A DNA stretch of 64,000 bases from positions 10,583 to 74,582 of the forward strand of contig QANZ01035623.1 of the NCBI GenBank assembly GCA_003254925.1, in the 5' to 3' direction. The translations under genes were made by a program, and so were the position numbers. Within the stretch, counting starts at the first letter, position 1. Each line of letters opens with the position of its first letter. Below the pieces are notes generated by a model that did no database searches, was not told the DNA's origin, and worked only from the letters and a program-made list of their open reading frames with translations. Of this stretch, positions 55,790-64,000 are shown one piece after another. The DNA is from Chamaecrista fasciculata (taxonomy: Eukaryota; Streptophyta; Magnoliopsida; Fabales; Fabaceae).

Positions 55790-56823
55790 TAAATTACATT
55801 TTGGTACCATGTGGTTTAAAAAATAACACTTTGGTACTCTATGGTATTCTCCATTAACACTTTAGTACCCTTTGAAGCTATTTTGTAATTTTAACTATAA
55901 TAAATTTTGCAAAACTTACATATTGACCCTAAAAAATTTTCTAAAAATTATAAATAGGTCCCTAGATACATATTATCTAGGGACTAAAATGAAAACTTTA
56001 AAAAAAAAATTGGGTCAATATGTAATTTTTGAAAAATTTATTTTGGTTAAAATTACAAAATAGCTCCAAAGGGTACCAAAATGTTAATAAAGAATACCAC
56101 AGGGTACCAAAGTATCATTTTTTAAACCACAGGGTACCAAAGTATAGGGGTGAGCACGGGTTGAGGGAAAATCTCAGCCCAACCCGCACATCAATCTGCT
56201 GGTTGGGTTGGGTTGAGTTTTATAATTTTTGAAACTCAACCCGAACCAACCCAACCCGCAACTCTGGGTTGGGTTGAACCCGCGGGTTGAGTTTGTAATT
56301 TATTTTTTATAATTTTTATAACAAAAAATATTATTATAAATTTGTGAGTAGTGAATAAAAAAACTTACACATAAAAAAGTTAAAAAAAAATATAGATTTT
56401 ATATATATAAATATAAATCAATTAAGATATTCTTCATAACATATGTAAATGTAATATATATATATATATATGTAATTATCTAAATTTTAAAATCAAACTA
56501 TCTTATTTATAAAGAACTAATAATATAAATACATAAGAAAGCATACAAAATTTATAAAAAAATACATAAGCATGTATAAAAAATAAACAATAAAAAGTAT
56601 ATGCGGGCTCGCGGGTTGGATTGGGTTGAGAAACTACCAACCCGTAGCCCAACCCGCAAGTGTGCGGGTTGGGAATTTTGAGCCCAAACTAACCTATGAA
56701 CCCGAACCAACCCAACCCATAGCTGCGGGTTGGGTTGATTTTTGCGGGCTCGCGGGTTGATTTGCTCACCCCTACCAAAGTGAAATATAATCAAGCCATA
56801 GAGTACCAAAGTGTAATTTACCC
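55790..56823. mobile_element. MITE-like element of the TTTGGTACC family carrying a nested hAT
   Basis: The left arm (GTAAATTACATTTTGGTACC and ACTTTGGTACTCTATGG) is mirrored on the right by CCATAGAGTACCAAAGTGTAATTTAC. A hAT element at 56145-56774 has jumped into the right half. The frames in 55872-56063 are arm sequence. Confidence 0.72.
56145..56774. mobile_element. hAT element of the TAGGGGTGAGC family, copy 2
   Basis: It starts TAGGGGTGAGCACGG, ends TTTGCTCACCCCTA, and is flanked by CCAAAGTA and CCAAAGTG (seven of eight). It lies in the opposite orientation to copy 1 (45501-46188). Terminal GGGTTGGGTT/AACCCAACCC clusters flank an AT-rich middle. Confidence 0.9.
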
Positions 56824-57394
56824 TATATATATATATAAAGTTATACACATAAAATCCGAAACAATAAAAAAAATGCACACACATGATATATAGTAATAGT
56901 AGTAATACTATGGCCGCATAAGCATAAAAAAAAGCATTTGGGAATGAAATAGAGGAATGTGAAATGGCGTGAAGGCTTAAAACACAGTGAGTTCCGGGAA
57001 CCACCAAAACATAAAAAAGCTGTGGGCTATTATTATGCTATTTGGCATTTGCTCTTTTCTCAGAGACTGAGACGGGTTACCGGCAACTCTACGTCATCCT
57101 CCACCGGATAATCCAGTCTCTCCGTATGATCCATCGACACGTGTCAGTCCGTACCACACTTGTTAGTTGTTTCCTTTTTCGTGTTTCTGACTATGATGCA
57201 GTCACCACTCCGTTACTCTCTCTCTCTCTCTCTCTCTCTCCGTTACCGCTGAACCGACAACTCACGCGCTCCTCGTACCTTTGTTTCCCCTCTTTCTCTC
57301 TTTTCTTACCATCTTGCCCCTCCCTCCCTCTCTTCCCAAATTATCTTCTTTTTTCAACTTTTGTTACCTTTAAAAAGTAATAATAAAATAAAAC
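56824..57394. other. Possible distal promoter region of the trihelix gene
   Basis: Contains a non-repetitive block (57050-57200) with GACACGTGTC at about 57136-57145 (ABRE/G-box core), followed by a (CT)n tract and pyrimidine-rich sequence. An open plus-strand frame (57042-57380) is low-complexity. The block may be an upstream regulatory region cut off from the gene by the element at 57400-57832. Confidence 0.3.
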
Positions 57395-57399
57395 AATTT

Positions 57400-57832
57400 C
57401 TTTCATTTTGATAATTTGTTCTATCAACCTATTTCATTTTAATATTTTATTATATCAAAAGTGACATTTGATATTCTGTGTCTTACGGCATTAATATTTT
57501 GATATCATGTTATTTAAAAAGTGATATTTTGGTACTATGTTCTTTGCATCATTAACACTTTAGTACTATAACAAAAATAGACAAGGTAATAAACCGTGAA
57601 AGAAAAATATACCAAAGTAAAATCGATCCATAGAATGAGGTACTAAAGTGCTAACGGTGCAAATAACAGAGTACCAAAATGTCACTCTTAAAAGAACATG
57701 ATACCAAAATGTTAATGGTGTAAAGAATAAAGTACCAAAATATCACTTTTGAAAGAATATAATATCAAAGTAAAATAGATCTATAGAATATGATACCAAA
57801 TAACCCAAGTATAATTTACCCTTTTAATTTTT
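57400..57832. mobile_element. MITE-like element of the TTTGGTACC family
   Basis: Repeated words ATTTTGGTAC and GTACCAAAAT on opposite strands, ending CAAGTATAATTTACCC. The right half is partly duplicated (CACTCTTAAAAGAACATGATACC and CACTTTTGAAAGAATATAATATC). Confidence 0.55.
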
Positions 57833-58360
57833 ACCGTACATCTTTTTAAAAAAATTGTTGGTTTCTAAATTTTATTTTAATTTTTAGTTTTGTTTTTAAA
57901 TTTTATATTTTAGTTTATTTTATTTTTGTATTAATTTTTTTAATAAATTGATTATATATTAACATTTTCGTATCCTGAACAATTTTTCTGTTATATTTAG
58001 ATGAAATTTCGCACGGGCATCACATATGTCCTACTAAAACTTGATTTTTTCTAACTTTTGGCCAAAACAAAGATTAATCACCATCTAGATTTCAAAGTAC
58101 GCATCTAAAATCTAAGAAATTTGAGAGGTGTTTTACGAAATTCAGACGGTGTTTGATTTTTGTTTTGTCCAAAAGTTAGAAAAAACAAATCAAGTTTTAG
58201 TGTGCATGTCAGATGCATGTGCGAAACTATGTCCAAACTTAATGAAAAAATTATTTAGAGTACCATAGTGTTAACAATACATACCTTAAGATACCAAAAT
58301 GTCACGTTTTAAACCATATAGTATTGCAATTTAATTTATTCTAATTTCATTGAAGTTATC
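57833..58360. other. Intergenic DNA
   Basis: An inverted pair around GTCCTACTAAAACTTGATTTTT (58030) and AAATCAAGTTTTAGTGTGCATG (58190) suggests another degraded foldback element. No gene. Confidence 0.4.
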
Positions 58361-58599
58361 GGAGAACATAAATGCAGCAAAATGACGATGTAATTGTGGG
58401 GGTGAGGAGGAGGGGTAAAATGGGGATATCATCGGAAACTGCAGAAGTAGGTGGTCGTTTCGGTAATTTTAAGACAAAATCATGGCGTTTCTCGTCAACT
58501 AGTACTCACTCACTTCTTAGTTTTTTCTTAAAGCCACACACAGAAAGCCGGCAACCAACGCCGGTGACGGAATTTCCTCTATCTTCCAATTACGTCCTG

Positions 58600-58871
58600 C
58601 CACCTCATCACTCCCCTCCTTTCCTCCCTCCACGTGTCCCCTACTCCGACCGACGCCGTCAAATCAAACCCCTCTCCGTTCACCTTACCGTCAAATTCAA
58701 CCAAAACCCCCAAAAACCATTTCTCAAATTTTATAATAAATAATAATAATCATATTCAAAAACACCCAAACTTATCCTCGCCGGTCAAAACAAACCCTAA
58801 TACTTTTCTTTTCTCTCTATCTATCTCCGTTTCTTCGTGGAATTTGGGGAAATAGGGTTTTCTCGGCGATA
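58600..58871 (+). promoter_or_regulatory. Probable promoter and leader of the trihelix gene
   Basis: Pyrimidine-rich sequence with CACGTG at 58631-58636 and a CT-rich stretch (58807-58830) before the start codon. No convincing TATA box. The open frames here (58372-58743 and 58634-58855) are composition-driven and have no domain. Confidence 0.4.
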
Positions 58872-60089
58872 ATGAACGACGACGACGACAAGATCCAGTC
58901 GCCTCCGTCGCCGGCGAGTGGATCTCCGGCTTCTCCCAGGGCCAATGGTCGGATTAGAGTCACCGTGGCTGCTCCGGCACCGGCGCAAAACAGCTTGGCT
59001 CTCGCGCTTCCGGTACAGCAGCAGCAACAGCCGACGAAGGGTAGTAATGGTGGTGGCAACGGCGGCGGAGGCGGCGGCGGTGGTGGTGGTGGAAGGGAGG
59101 ATTGCTGGAGTGAAGCAGCGACGGCGGTGTTGATCGAGGCGTGGGGAGAGAGGTATTTGGAGCTGAGTAGGGGAAATCTGAAGCAGAAGCACTGGAAGGA
59201 AGTAGCGGATATTGTGAGTGGAAGGGAAGACTATGGAAAAACGCCGAAAACTGATATTCAGTGTAAGAATCGGATCGACACGGTGAAGAAGAAGTACAAA
59301 TTGGAGAAATCGAAGATCGCGGCTGGTAGCGGACCTAGCAAATGGCCGTTTTACGACAGATTGGACCAGTTGATCGGTCCGACCGCCAAAATCTCCGGAT
59401 CTGCCGCCGCCGGCGGCAGCGGCGTCGCCGGAACCAGCACGCCGAACAATTTGCAAATCCAGAAAGTTCCTCTCGGAATTCCGGTGGGAATCCGAGGAGT
59501 GAATCAGAATCAGAGTCAGAATCAGTATCAAGCACATCAACGGCATCAGAAGCCTCAACCACAGTTGAAACCTCAGAATCAGAGCCACCAGATGACTAAG
59601 TTCCGGAAGCGTGCTCCGGTGGACTCAGATTCGTCGCCGTCGGAGAGAGAATCGTCGCCGGTTTCCAGCGATAGTTTTCCGCCGGAAACGTACGAGAGGA
59701 AGAGACCTAGGGTTCCGAGAGAGATCAATTCTGAACATGTACCTGAAAAGAAAGACAAAGGTTGGGGGAGTGCAGTGAGGGAATTAACGCAGGCGATACT
59801 GAAATTCGGGGAAGCGTATGAGCAAGCAGAGACATCGAAGATTCAACAGGTGGTGGAAATGGAGAAGCAGAGGATGAAGTTCACGAAGGACATGGAATTG
59901 CAGAGAATGCAGTTTTTCATGAAGACACAGATGGAGATTTCGCAGCTGAAGCATCATGGGAGAAGAGGAAATGGAGGAGGAGGAGGAGGAGGAGGAGGAG
60001 GAAACGCAAGCAGCAACCATCATAGCAACATCATCAACGATAACAATAACAGTCATAGTGACAGCGATAACCTGGTTAGATTGGATTAG
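58872..60089 (+). CDS. Trihelix transcription factor (SIP1/ASIL-like)
   Basis: A single 405-residue exon. An acidic start (MNDDDDKIQSP) leads into Pro/Ser/Gln- and Gly-rich sequence. The trihelix DNA-binding domain spans about residues 78-168: CWSEAATAVLIEAWGERYLE, HWKEVADIV, TDIQCKNRIDTVKKKYK and KWPFYDRLDQLIG. The Trp residues at 79, 91 and 108 and the fourth helix (PFYDRLD) match the SIP1 clade, in which ASIL1 and ASIL2 repress seed-maturation genes. Two basic clusters (KFRKRAP and ERKRPRVPRE) may import it to the nucleus. About residues 298-362 form a coiled coil (VRELTQAILKFGEAYEQAE, then Met/Gln-rich heptads) for dimerisation. Poly-Gly runs, encoded by GGAGGAGGA and GGCGGC, are slippage-prone. 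The ATG lies within a typical leader and is the first in frame. Domain and clade are firm; the exact orthologue is not. Confidence 0.93.
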   Translation: MNDDDDKIQSPPSPASGSPASPRANGRIRVTVAAPAPAQNSLALALPVQQQQQPTKGSNGGGNGGGGGGGGGGGREDCWSEAATAVLIEAWGERYLELSRGNLKQKHWKEVADIVSGREDYGKTPKTDIQCKNRIDTVKKKYKLEKSKIAAGSGPSKWPFYDRLDQLIGPTAKISGSAAAGGSGVAGTSTPNNLQIQKVPLGIPVGIRGVNQNQSQNQYQAHQRHQKPQPQLKPQNQSHQMTKFRKRAPVDSDSSPSERESSPVSSDSFPPETYERKRPRVPREINSEHVPEKKDKGWGSAVRELTQAILKFGEAYEQAETSKIQQVVEMEKQRMKFTKDMELQRMQFFMKTQMEISQLKHHGRRGNGGGGGGGGGGNASSNHHSNIINDNNNSHSDSDNLVRLD

Positions 60090-60430
60090 ACTTTTCTTAA
60101 GGCTTCTTTCTTCATCATGATTGTAGTGTTAAGAAGAAACTTGTATCTGTAAACTTATCATCCCTTAATTGTCACAATTAACCTACCCCAAAATTGCTGC
60201 AAGAATTGGGATTGCAACATCCCAAATCATGACATGAAATCATCATTGTAGTAGCAGCAGCAGCAAATGTATCTCTTATTATGTATAACACCCATTGGAA
60301 ATCATAATTGTCAGAGATCTATCTTTCTTGGTAGCTTAGCTAGTTGGGATGCATTTCATTGTATATATGAAAATGATCAACCCTGTAATCCTTAATTATG
60401 ATTAACATTGGAACATTGTCTAGACTCTAG
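60090..60430. other. Trihelix gene 3' flank
   Basis: Contains the likely 3' untranslated region; no further exon. A (CAG)n-like GTAGCAGCAGCAGC run lies near 60250. Confidence 0.45.
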
Positions 60431-60439
60431 AAAAGTTGC

Positions 60440-60790
60440 ATTTCATTGAAGATTGGTACAAGGTAGTGTTAACTCACTCTTTCAATCATTCTATACCCAA
60501 GAAACTGTCATGTTCTGAAGAAAAGACTTGAGGCTCTTGTATAGCAGTCTGGATACTCTGTAATTGCAATTGTTGAAGTTCTTTGTAATTGCAGAAGCCA
60601 AGCAGGTTAAAATGGCACTCCAGTGACAGTTGATTTCATGAACAGGAACGCGAAAAATTGACCGACTACTGAGAAATTCAGAAGATCCCATTTGTTCATA
60701 TAGGTGGAATGTAGATGACATTAATCCAATGTTTATCCAAGTTTTTACATGTTCTATTGCAATTGCTATGAATGGATGAAATTTAAAAGT
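60440..60790 (-). other. Unassigned sequence with coding-like character
   Basis: The minus strand has two overlapping open frames: one of 76 codons, and one ending in ELQQLQLQSIQTAIQEPQVF then a short acidic end and stop. Composition is less AT-rich than the flanks, and it shows none of the repeat words seen elsewhere. It could be a broken exon or a non-coding transcript. No family recognised. Confidence 0.25.
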
Positions 60791-60839
60791 TCAAACTCTG
60801 AGTGTGCACATCTGGAGGCAGAGCAAGCTTGTTCATGAG

Positions 60840-61786
60840 CTATGAACGCGAACACTCACACAACACGGACATGGTTCATGACATATCATATATTTATTCT
60901 TTGAGACAATTAAAAATTCATAAATTTTAATGAGAATTTTAAAATTTATAATATCTATTCATAACATATGTCATATCTATTGATATACATCATTTAAATT
61001 ACATACAAAGGACAAAGATCACCCGGCGATAAAGAGGAAAGAACAAGACAAGGAAGACCCGACGCCAAAAGCAAACTAGTAGGGTCCCCTCCCACTCAAG
61101 CATTAAATGCCAAGATATTGGCATTTAATGCGAAGATCCTTTAAGACCACGTGACCAGGTAAGGCTACACTAGTCACAGCGTACGTTTGGGCAAAACCAC
61201 ACACACAAAATACCCAAAACACCCTCCGTACGCAGGGATATGGTGAAAAGCATTCTTGGCTATCATTGACTCCCAAAAAGGAAGGTTAAGCACCCCACGG
61301 CAGCTCGACAGTGACAGCTGTCGAGTCAGATCAACAAGACACAACAACCCACTCACTGTGCATTCCCGAAAACACCCTCAACGTTCCTTTTGTACCTCGT
61401 ACCCACGTGAGGCAAAAGGGACGTGGATAAATACAAGCAGACCACACACATTCGGAGGTAACCATTCTTAATCGAGAAAAATACTATTTCCTTGATTTGA
61501 TCAACAATCTGACTTAAGCGTCGGAGAAGAATCACAAGAAACTCCGTGTGCATTCTCGTTTGCAGGATCCGACAACCTCAAACCCCCCGGAGACTGCACT
61601 TCACTCTGAATTCAAGGTTAAATTTATACAGATCCAGCTTTGTAGTTTTTATCTATCATTATATTTTATTTATTATATTTTATTATTGGTTAAGTTAAAG
61701 TCATAAAAATTGATTTTATGTTATGAAATTTATATATAGACACATGATACTGTGACGTACCCTCAATGAAGTATCATATTTGATAG
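60840..61786. mobile_element. hAT element of the GTGTCCGACAC family with a nested insertion
   Basis: The left end CTATGAACGCGAACAC and right end ATCATATTTGATAG are flanked by a perfect 8-bp duplication, TTCATGAG (60832-60839 and 61787-61794). Left subterminal words (CAACACGGACATGG) match 35941-36282. The middle, about 61010-61620, is an unrelated LTR-like insertion. Confidence 0.75.
61010..61620 (+). mobile_element. Probable solo LTR of a Gypsy-type retrotransposon
   Basis: It is GC-richer than its surroundings, with a TATA-like GGATAAATACAAGC at about 61424-61437 followed by CTGACTTAAGCGTCGGAG and CGTTTGCAGGATCCGAC. This TATA / GACTT-AGCGTCGGAG / TTTGCAGG order is typical of the R-U5 part of plant Gypsy LTRs. 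No internal polyprotein is present, so a solo LTR is the simplest reading. TG/CA ends and a 5-bp duplication were not resolved. Confidence 0.6.
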
Positions 61787-61794
61787 TTCATGAG

Positions 61795-62905
61795 AAGCTT
61801 ATAATGATTGCATTCAGTTCATTGTGGAAAGTAGAAAGATAAATCAAGGGATATATCTTATGTGACTGATCTGAGATGACAATAACTGAGCAAGATATGG
61901 AAAGGATTACAAGTTATTCACGATGTATATGATTGGATTGAGAATATTTTTATAAAGTTACAAGTTTTAGGAATTTTTTTTTTTTACAAATTTAAGATGT
62001 TGTATATTAAAGAGTAGTAGTAGTACTATCTTTCCATCTGCATCTCTACTTAAAGCATCAGAAATTATGTTAAAGGTAGTTTTAAATTTTAATTTCTACT
62101 AGCTTTTAATGAACAAGTGATGATCCTATTCCCTTAGATTCTGTGGGGCAATAAAACAAAAAGCAGGCAACATGTTAATTTAAATATTGAGCCAATAAAT
62201 GATTTGTTCTATATCAAATGTTTCAATTTAACCTTAAGTTGATCATTTTATCAAAATATTAATTTAAATTTAATAATAAATATAATTTCTTAGCTTCAAT
62301 TATTTATTATAATTTTAAGGAAATTTTAAATTATGTCAAACTTATTATTAAACTTTGATTAGTATGCTCATCAAAATGGTCAAATTTATTATAATGATAT
62401 CTTTCATAGATTAAATTATATAATTTTATTATAAAAATCAATTTAAGTTATTTTTTATTAAATAAAAATTAAATAATTAATTAATAACAAAACATACCTA
62501 AAACTTTGTTTAACACTTCAAAGCCATGATTTTAGGACAAATTGTCCTTCAAGAAGATGGGGGCACCTCTTGAAAAGTAAATGATGGGATGAAACTCAAA
62601 AGGAACATAGAATTCATCAAAATGGAATAACTCCACAAATGGTATCTGAATGACTCATAGAAACATCTCATTATTTTAGACATTTGTTGAATCAAAATCG
62701 ATCAAATCAAAACATGTACTTGGGAGAAAAGTTCAATTCACCTTTGAGGGTGTGATTTGACCACACCACACTGTTCATCAAGTATGTAGAACTCTTTGAA
62801 CCCTATGATTTATGAAAGAGGATTGGTAGTGTTTCGAGGATAATGGAGTATAAAGTAATTAATTAGTTATGGATTCTTCAATTGCTTAAAAATATTAAAA
62901 AGCAA
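61795..62905. other. Intergenic AT-rich DNA
   Basis: No gene or complete element recognised. Confidence 0.45.
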
Positions 62906-63620
62906 GTTTTTTTTTTTTTTTTATCAAATCATGGCATACCAATTACCATGAAAGGAGATTATAGATCCCGTTCATCAAGTTAAAACGGGGAGATGGGGGA
63001 GTCCACTAAGGAGAAAAATACACAATGCAAACAAACCTCAACTCCCTAGATACATACACAGACAGATCTACAGAAATATCTGGATAAGGAAAAAACAAAT
63101 TTCAGCCAACAAACAACAAATTTTCCACATAGTAGAGAAAACATACTCAGGAAACAAATGAGGGTATGAGCAAAGGCCTCCCAACAACAAAGCAAACTAA
63201 AAAAAATCCTTTCCAAAAAAAAAAACAACACCAGAATATAAATGAAGATCTTGAAAATAATCTGGATGTTGTAGATCTGAGAAAAAAGACTAATCTCGAC
63301 ATCCTCTATGAAGAAGCTTCATTGTCATCTTCTCTTAAGCTCGTAGCATGCTCTGATCTTTTAGATCTGTTGAAGAAAATCGTTTACCTCCACCTTCAAC
63401 AAACAAAAATCACTCTCACCATTGAGAGGAGAAACCTTCGCCCCTACAAAGAGGAGACAAAAAAAAAGGAAAGAGGGAAGAGGGAAGGGCGGCAACCCCT
63501 CGTTAAACAACATAGTGACGCTTGGAACCTTATTAGAGCGGAGAGAGAGGAGAGGTTGTGAAGAGTCCAGATTGTGATGCTTGATAAAGAAAAGCGAGGT
63601 TGGATTACTCCACATGACAC
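62906..63620 (-). mobile_element. Probable LINE-like retroposon, minus strand
   Basis: A T-run at about 62907-62922 would be the poly-A tail of a minus-strand insert. Toward higher coordinates the minus strand has a LINE-leader-like region (CCTCTCCTCTCTCTCCGCTC, GAGGGGTTGCCGCCC). Flanks AAAGCAAG and AAAGCGAG are similar but short. The plus-strand 131-codon frame has no known domain and is not supported as a gene. Confidence 0.4.
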
Positions 63621-63639
63621 CAAAGTGTAATTTACAGCG

Positions 63640-64000
63640 TCACTCTTAGGGTTTCCAGCGTGTCAAAGTGTTTACATATCTGGCCTCTTTATAATTGATA
63701 GATATCCTGCTCCTGCTCCAGATAGTCTCCTTCCTGATTCCTGCAAGGATAACTCCAATGGGGGTTTTAGTCCCCAGAAGAGCCTCCGATGGCTAAGTCA
63801 GAATCCCGGCAGAGTAACAGTAATATCTCAATCTAATTCACTTACCTCTCACTTTGCGGGTCTCCTATTTATAATAGGAAAAGGGGAATCGCCCTGCCTA
63901 GGCCTGCGACCTAGTCCATTATCCTCCTAGGTTGGTTACGTAGGCCTGGGACTGTCAGCTCGTGTGTCTCCACTATGTTTGTGGTCCCCCTTTTCCAGGG
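63640..64000 (-). mobile_element. LTR-like sequence running off the window
   Basis: On the minus strand there is a TATA-like TATAAATAGGAGACC (about 63867-63881), then TGACTTAGCCATCGGAGG and CCTTGCAGG. This is the same R-U5 layout as the LTR at 61010-61620 but a different sequence. The element continues beyond position 64000. Confidence 0.55.

Noticed and set aside
57042-57380. 112-codon ORF with a Ser/Leu repeat
   Set aside because: The repeat is a (CT)n tract and there is no domain or splice context.
58372-58743. 123-codon plus-strand ORF before the trihelix gene
   Set aside because: Low-complexity Ser/Pro/His content, no domain; better explained as promoter and leader.
58821-59588. 255-codon minus-strand ORF opposite the trihelix gene
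   Set aside because: It mirrors Gly- and Gln-rich coding sequence, has no recognisable domain, and overlaps a well-supported gene.
63166-63561. 131-codon plus-strand ORF near the right end
   Set aside because: Lys/Glu-rich low-complexity sequence inside a probable minus-strand retroposon leader.

Overview
The window looks like nuclear DNA of a eudicot plant. It is AT-rich, has spliced genes with GT-AG introns, plant-specific families (SAUR, trihelix, a plastid-targeted acyl carrier protein), plant transposon types (Stowaway, Mutator-like and hAT elements, Copia and probable Gypsy pieces, LINEs, tRNA-derived SINEs) and telomere-type CCCTAAA heptamers. The species cannot be named from the sequence alone.

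The window is gene-poor. I support four protein genes and one tRNA in 64 kb: a SAUR-like gene (8.3-8.7 kb, +), a six-exon J-domain co-chaperone (38.1-44.5 kb, +), a four-exon plastid acyl carrier protein (52.3-53.5 kb, -), tRNA-Ala(UGC) (55.6 kb, +) and a single-exon trihelix transcription factor (58.9-60.1 kb, +). They are independent units with no shared pathway.

Layout: 0-3 kb, decayed Copia element interrupted by a hAT fragment. 3-8 kb, nested small elements (hAT, Stowaway, Mutator-like). 8-9.4 kb, SAUR gene between transposons. 10.3-11.9 kb, tandem array with a unit of about 158 bp. 11.9-15 kb, Mutator-like element nested in a hAT-like one. 15-22 kb, retroposon, hAT, MITE and LINE debris. 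22.6-31 kb, a block of Mutator-like elements with long inverted arms; two carry gene fragments (GRF zinc finger; mTERF plus a glycoside hydrolase family 1-like piece) and several carry telomere-like heptamers. 31-38 kb, MITEs, SINEs and a hAT with perfect 8-bp target duplications. 38-44.5 kb, the J-domain gene, whose last intron holds an element carrying a PP2A B' fragment. 44.5-52 kb, hAT and Mutator-like MITEs, a 103-bp-arm palindrome and a LINE tail. 52-54 kb, the ACP gene with a MITE in intron 2 and a GC-rich palindrome upstream. 55-58 kb, tRNA and nested MITEs. 58.9-60.1 kb, trihelix gene. 60.8-64 kb, hAT with a nested LTR-like insertion, a LINE-like piece and an LTR-like sequence leaving the window.

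The most unusual content is the gene-fragment capture, the telomere-like repeats in the arms of several Mutator-like families, and a scattered series of 13-19 bp direct repeats enclosing only 11-17 bp of oligo-A/T-rich sequence, which look like extremely truncated retroposon insertions.
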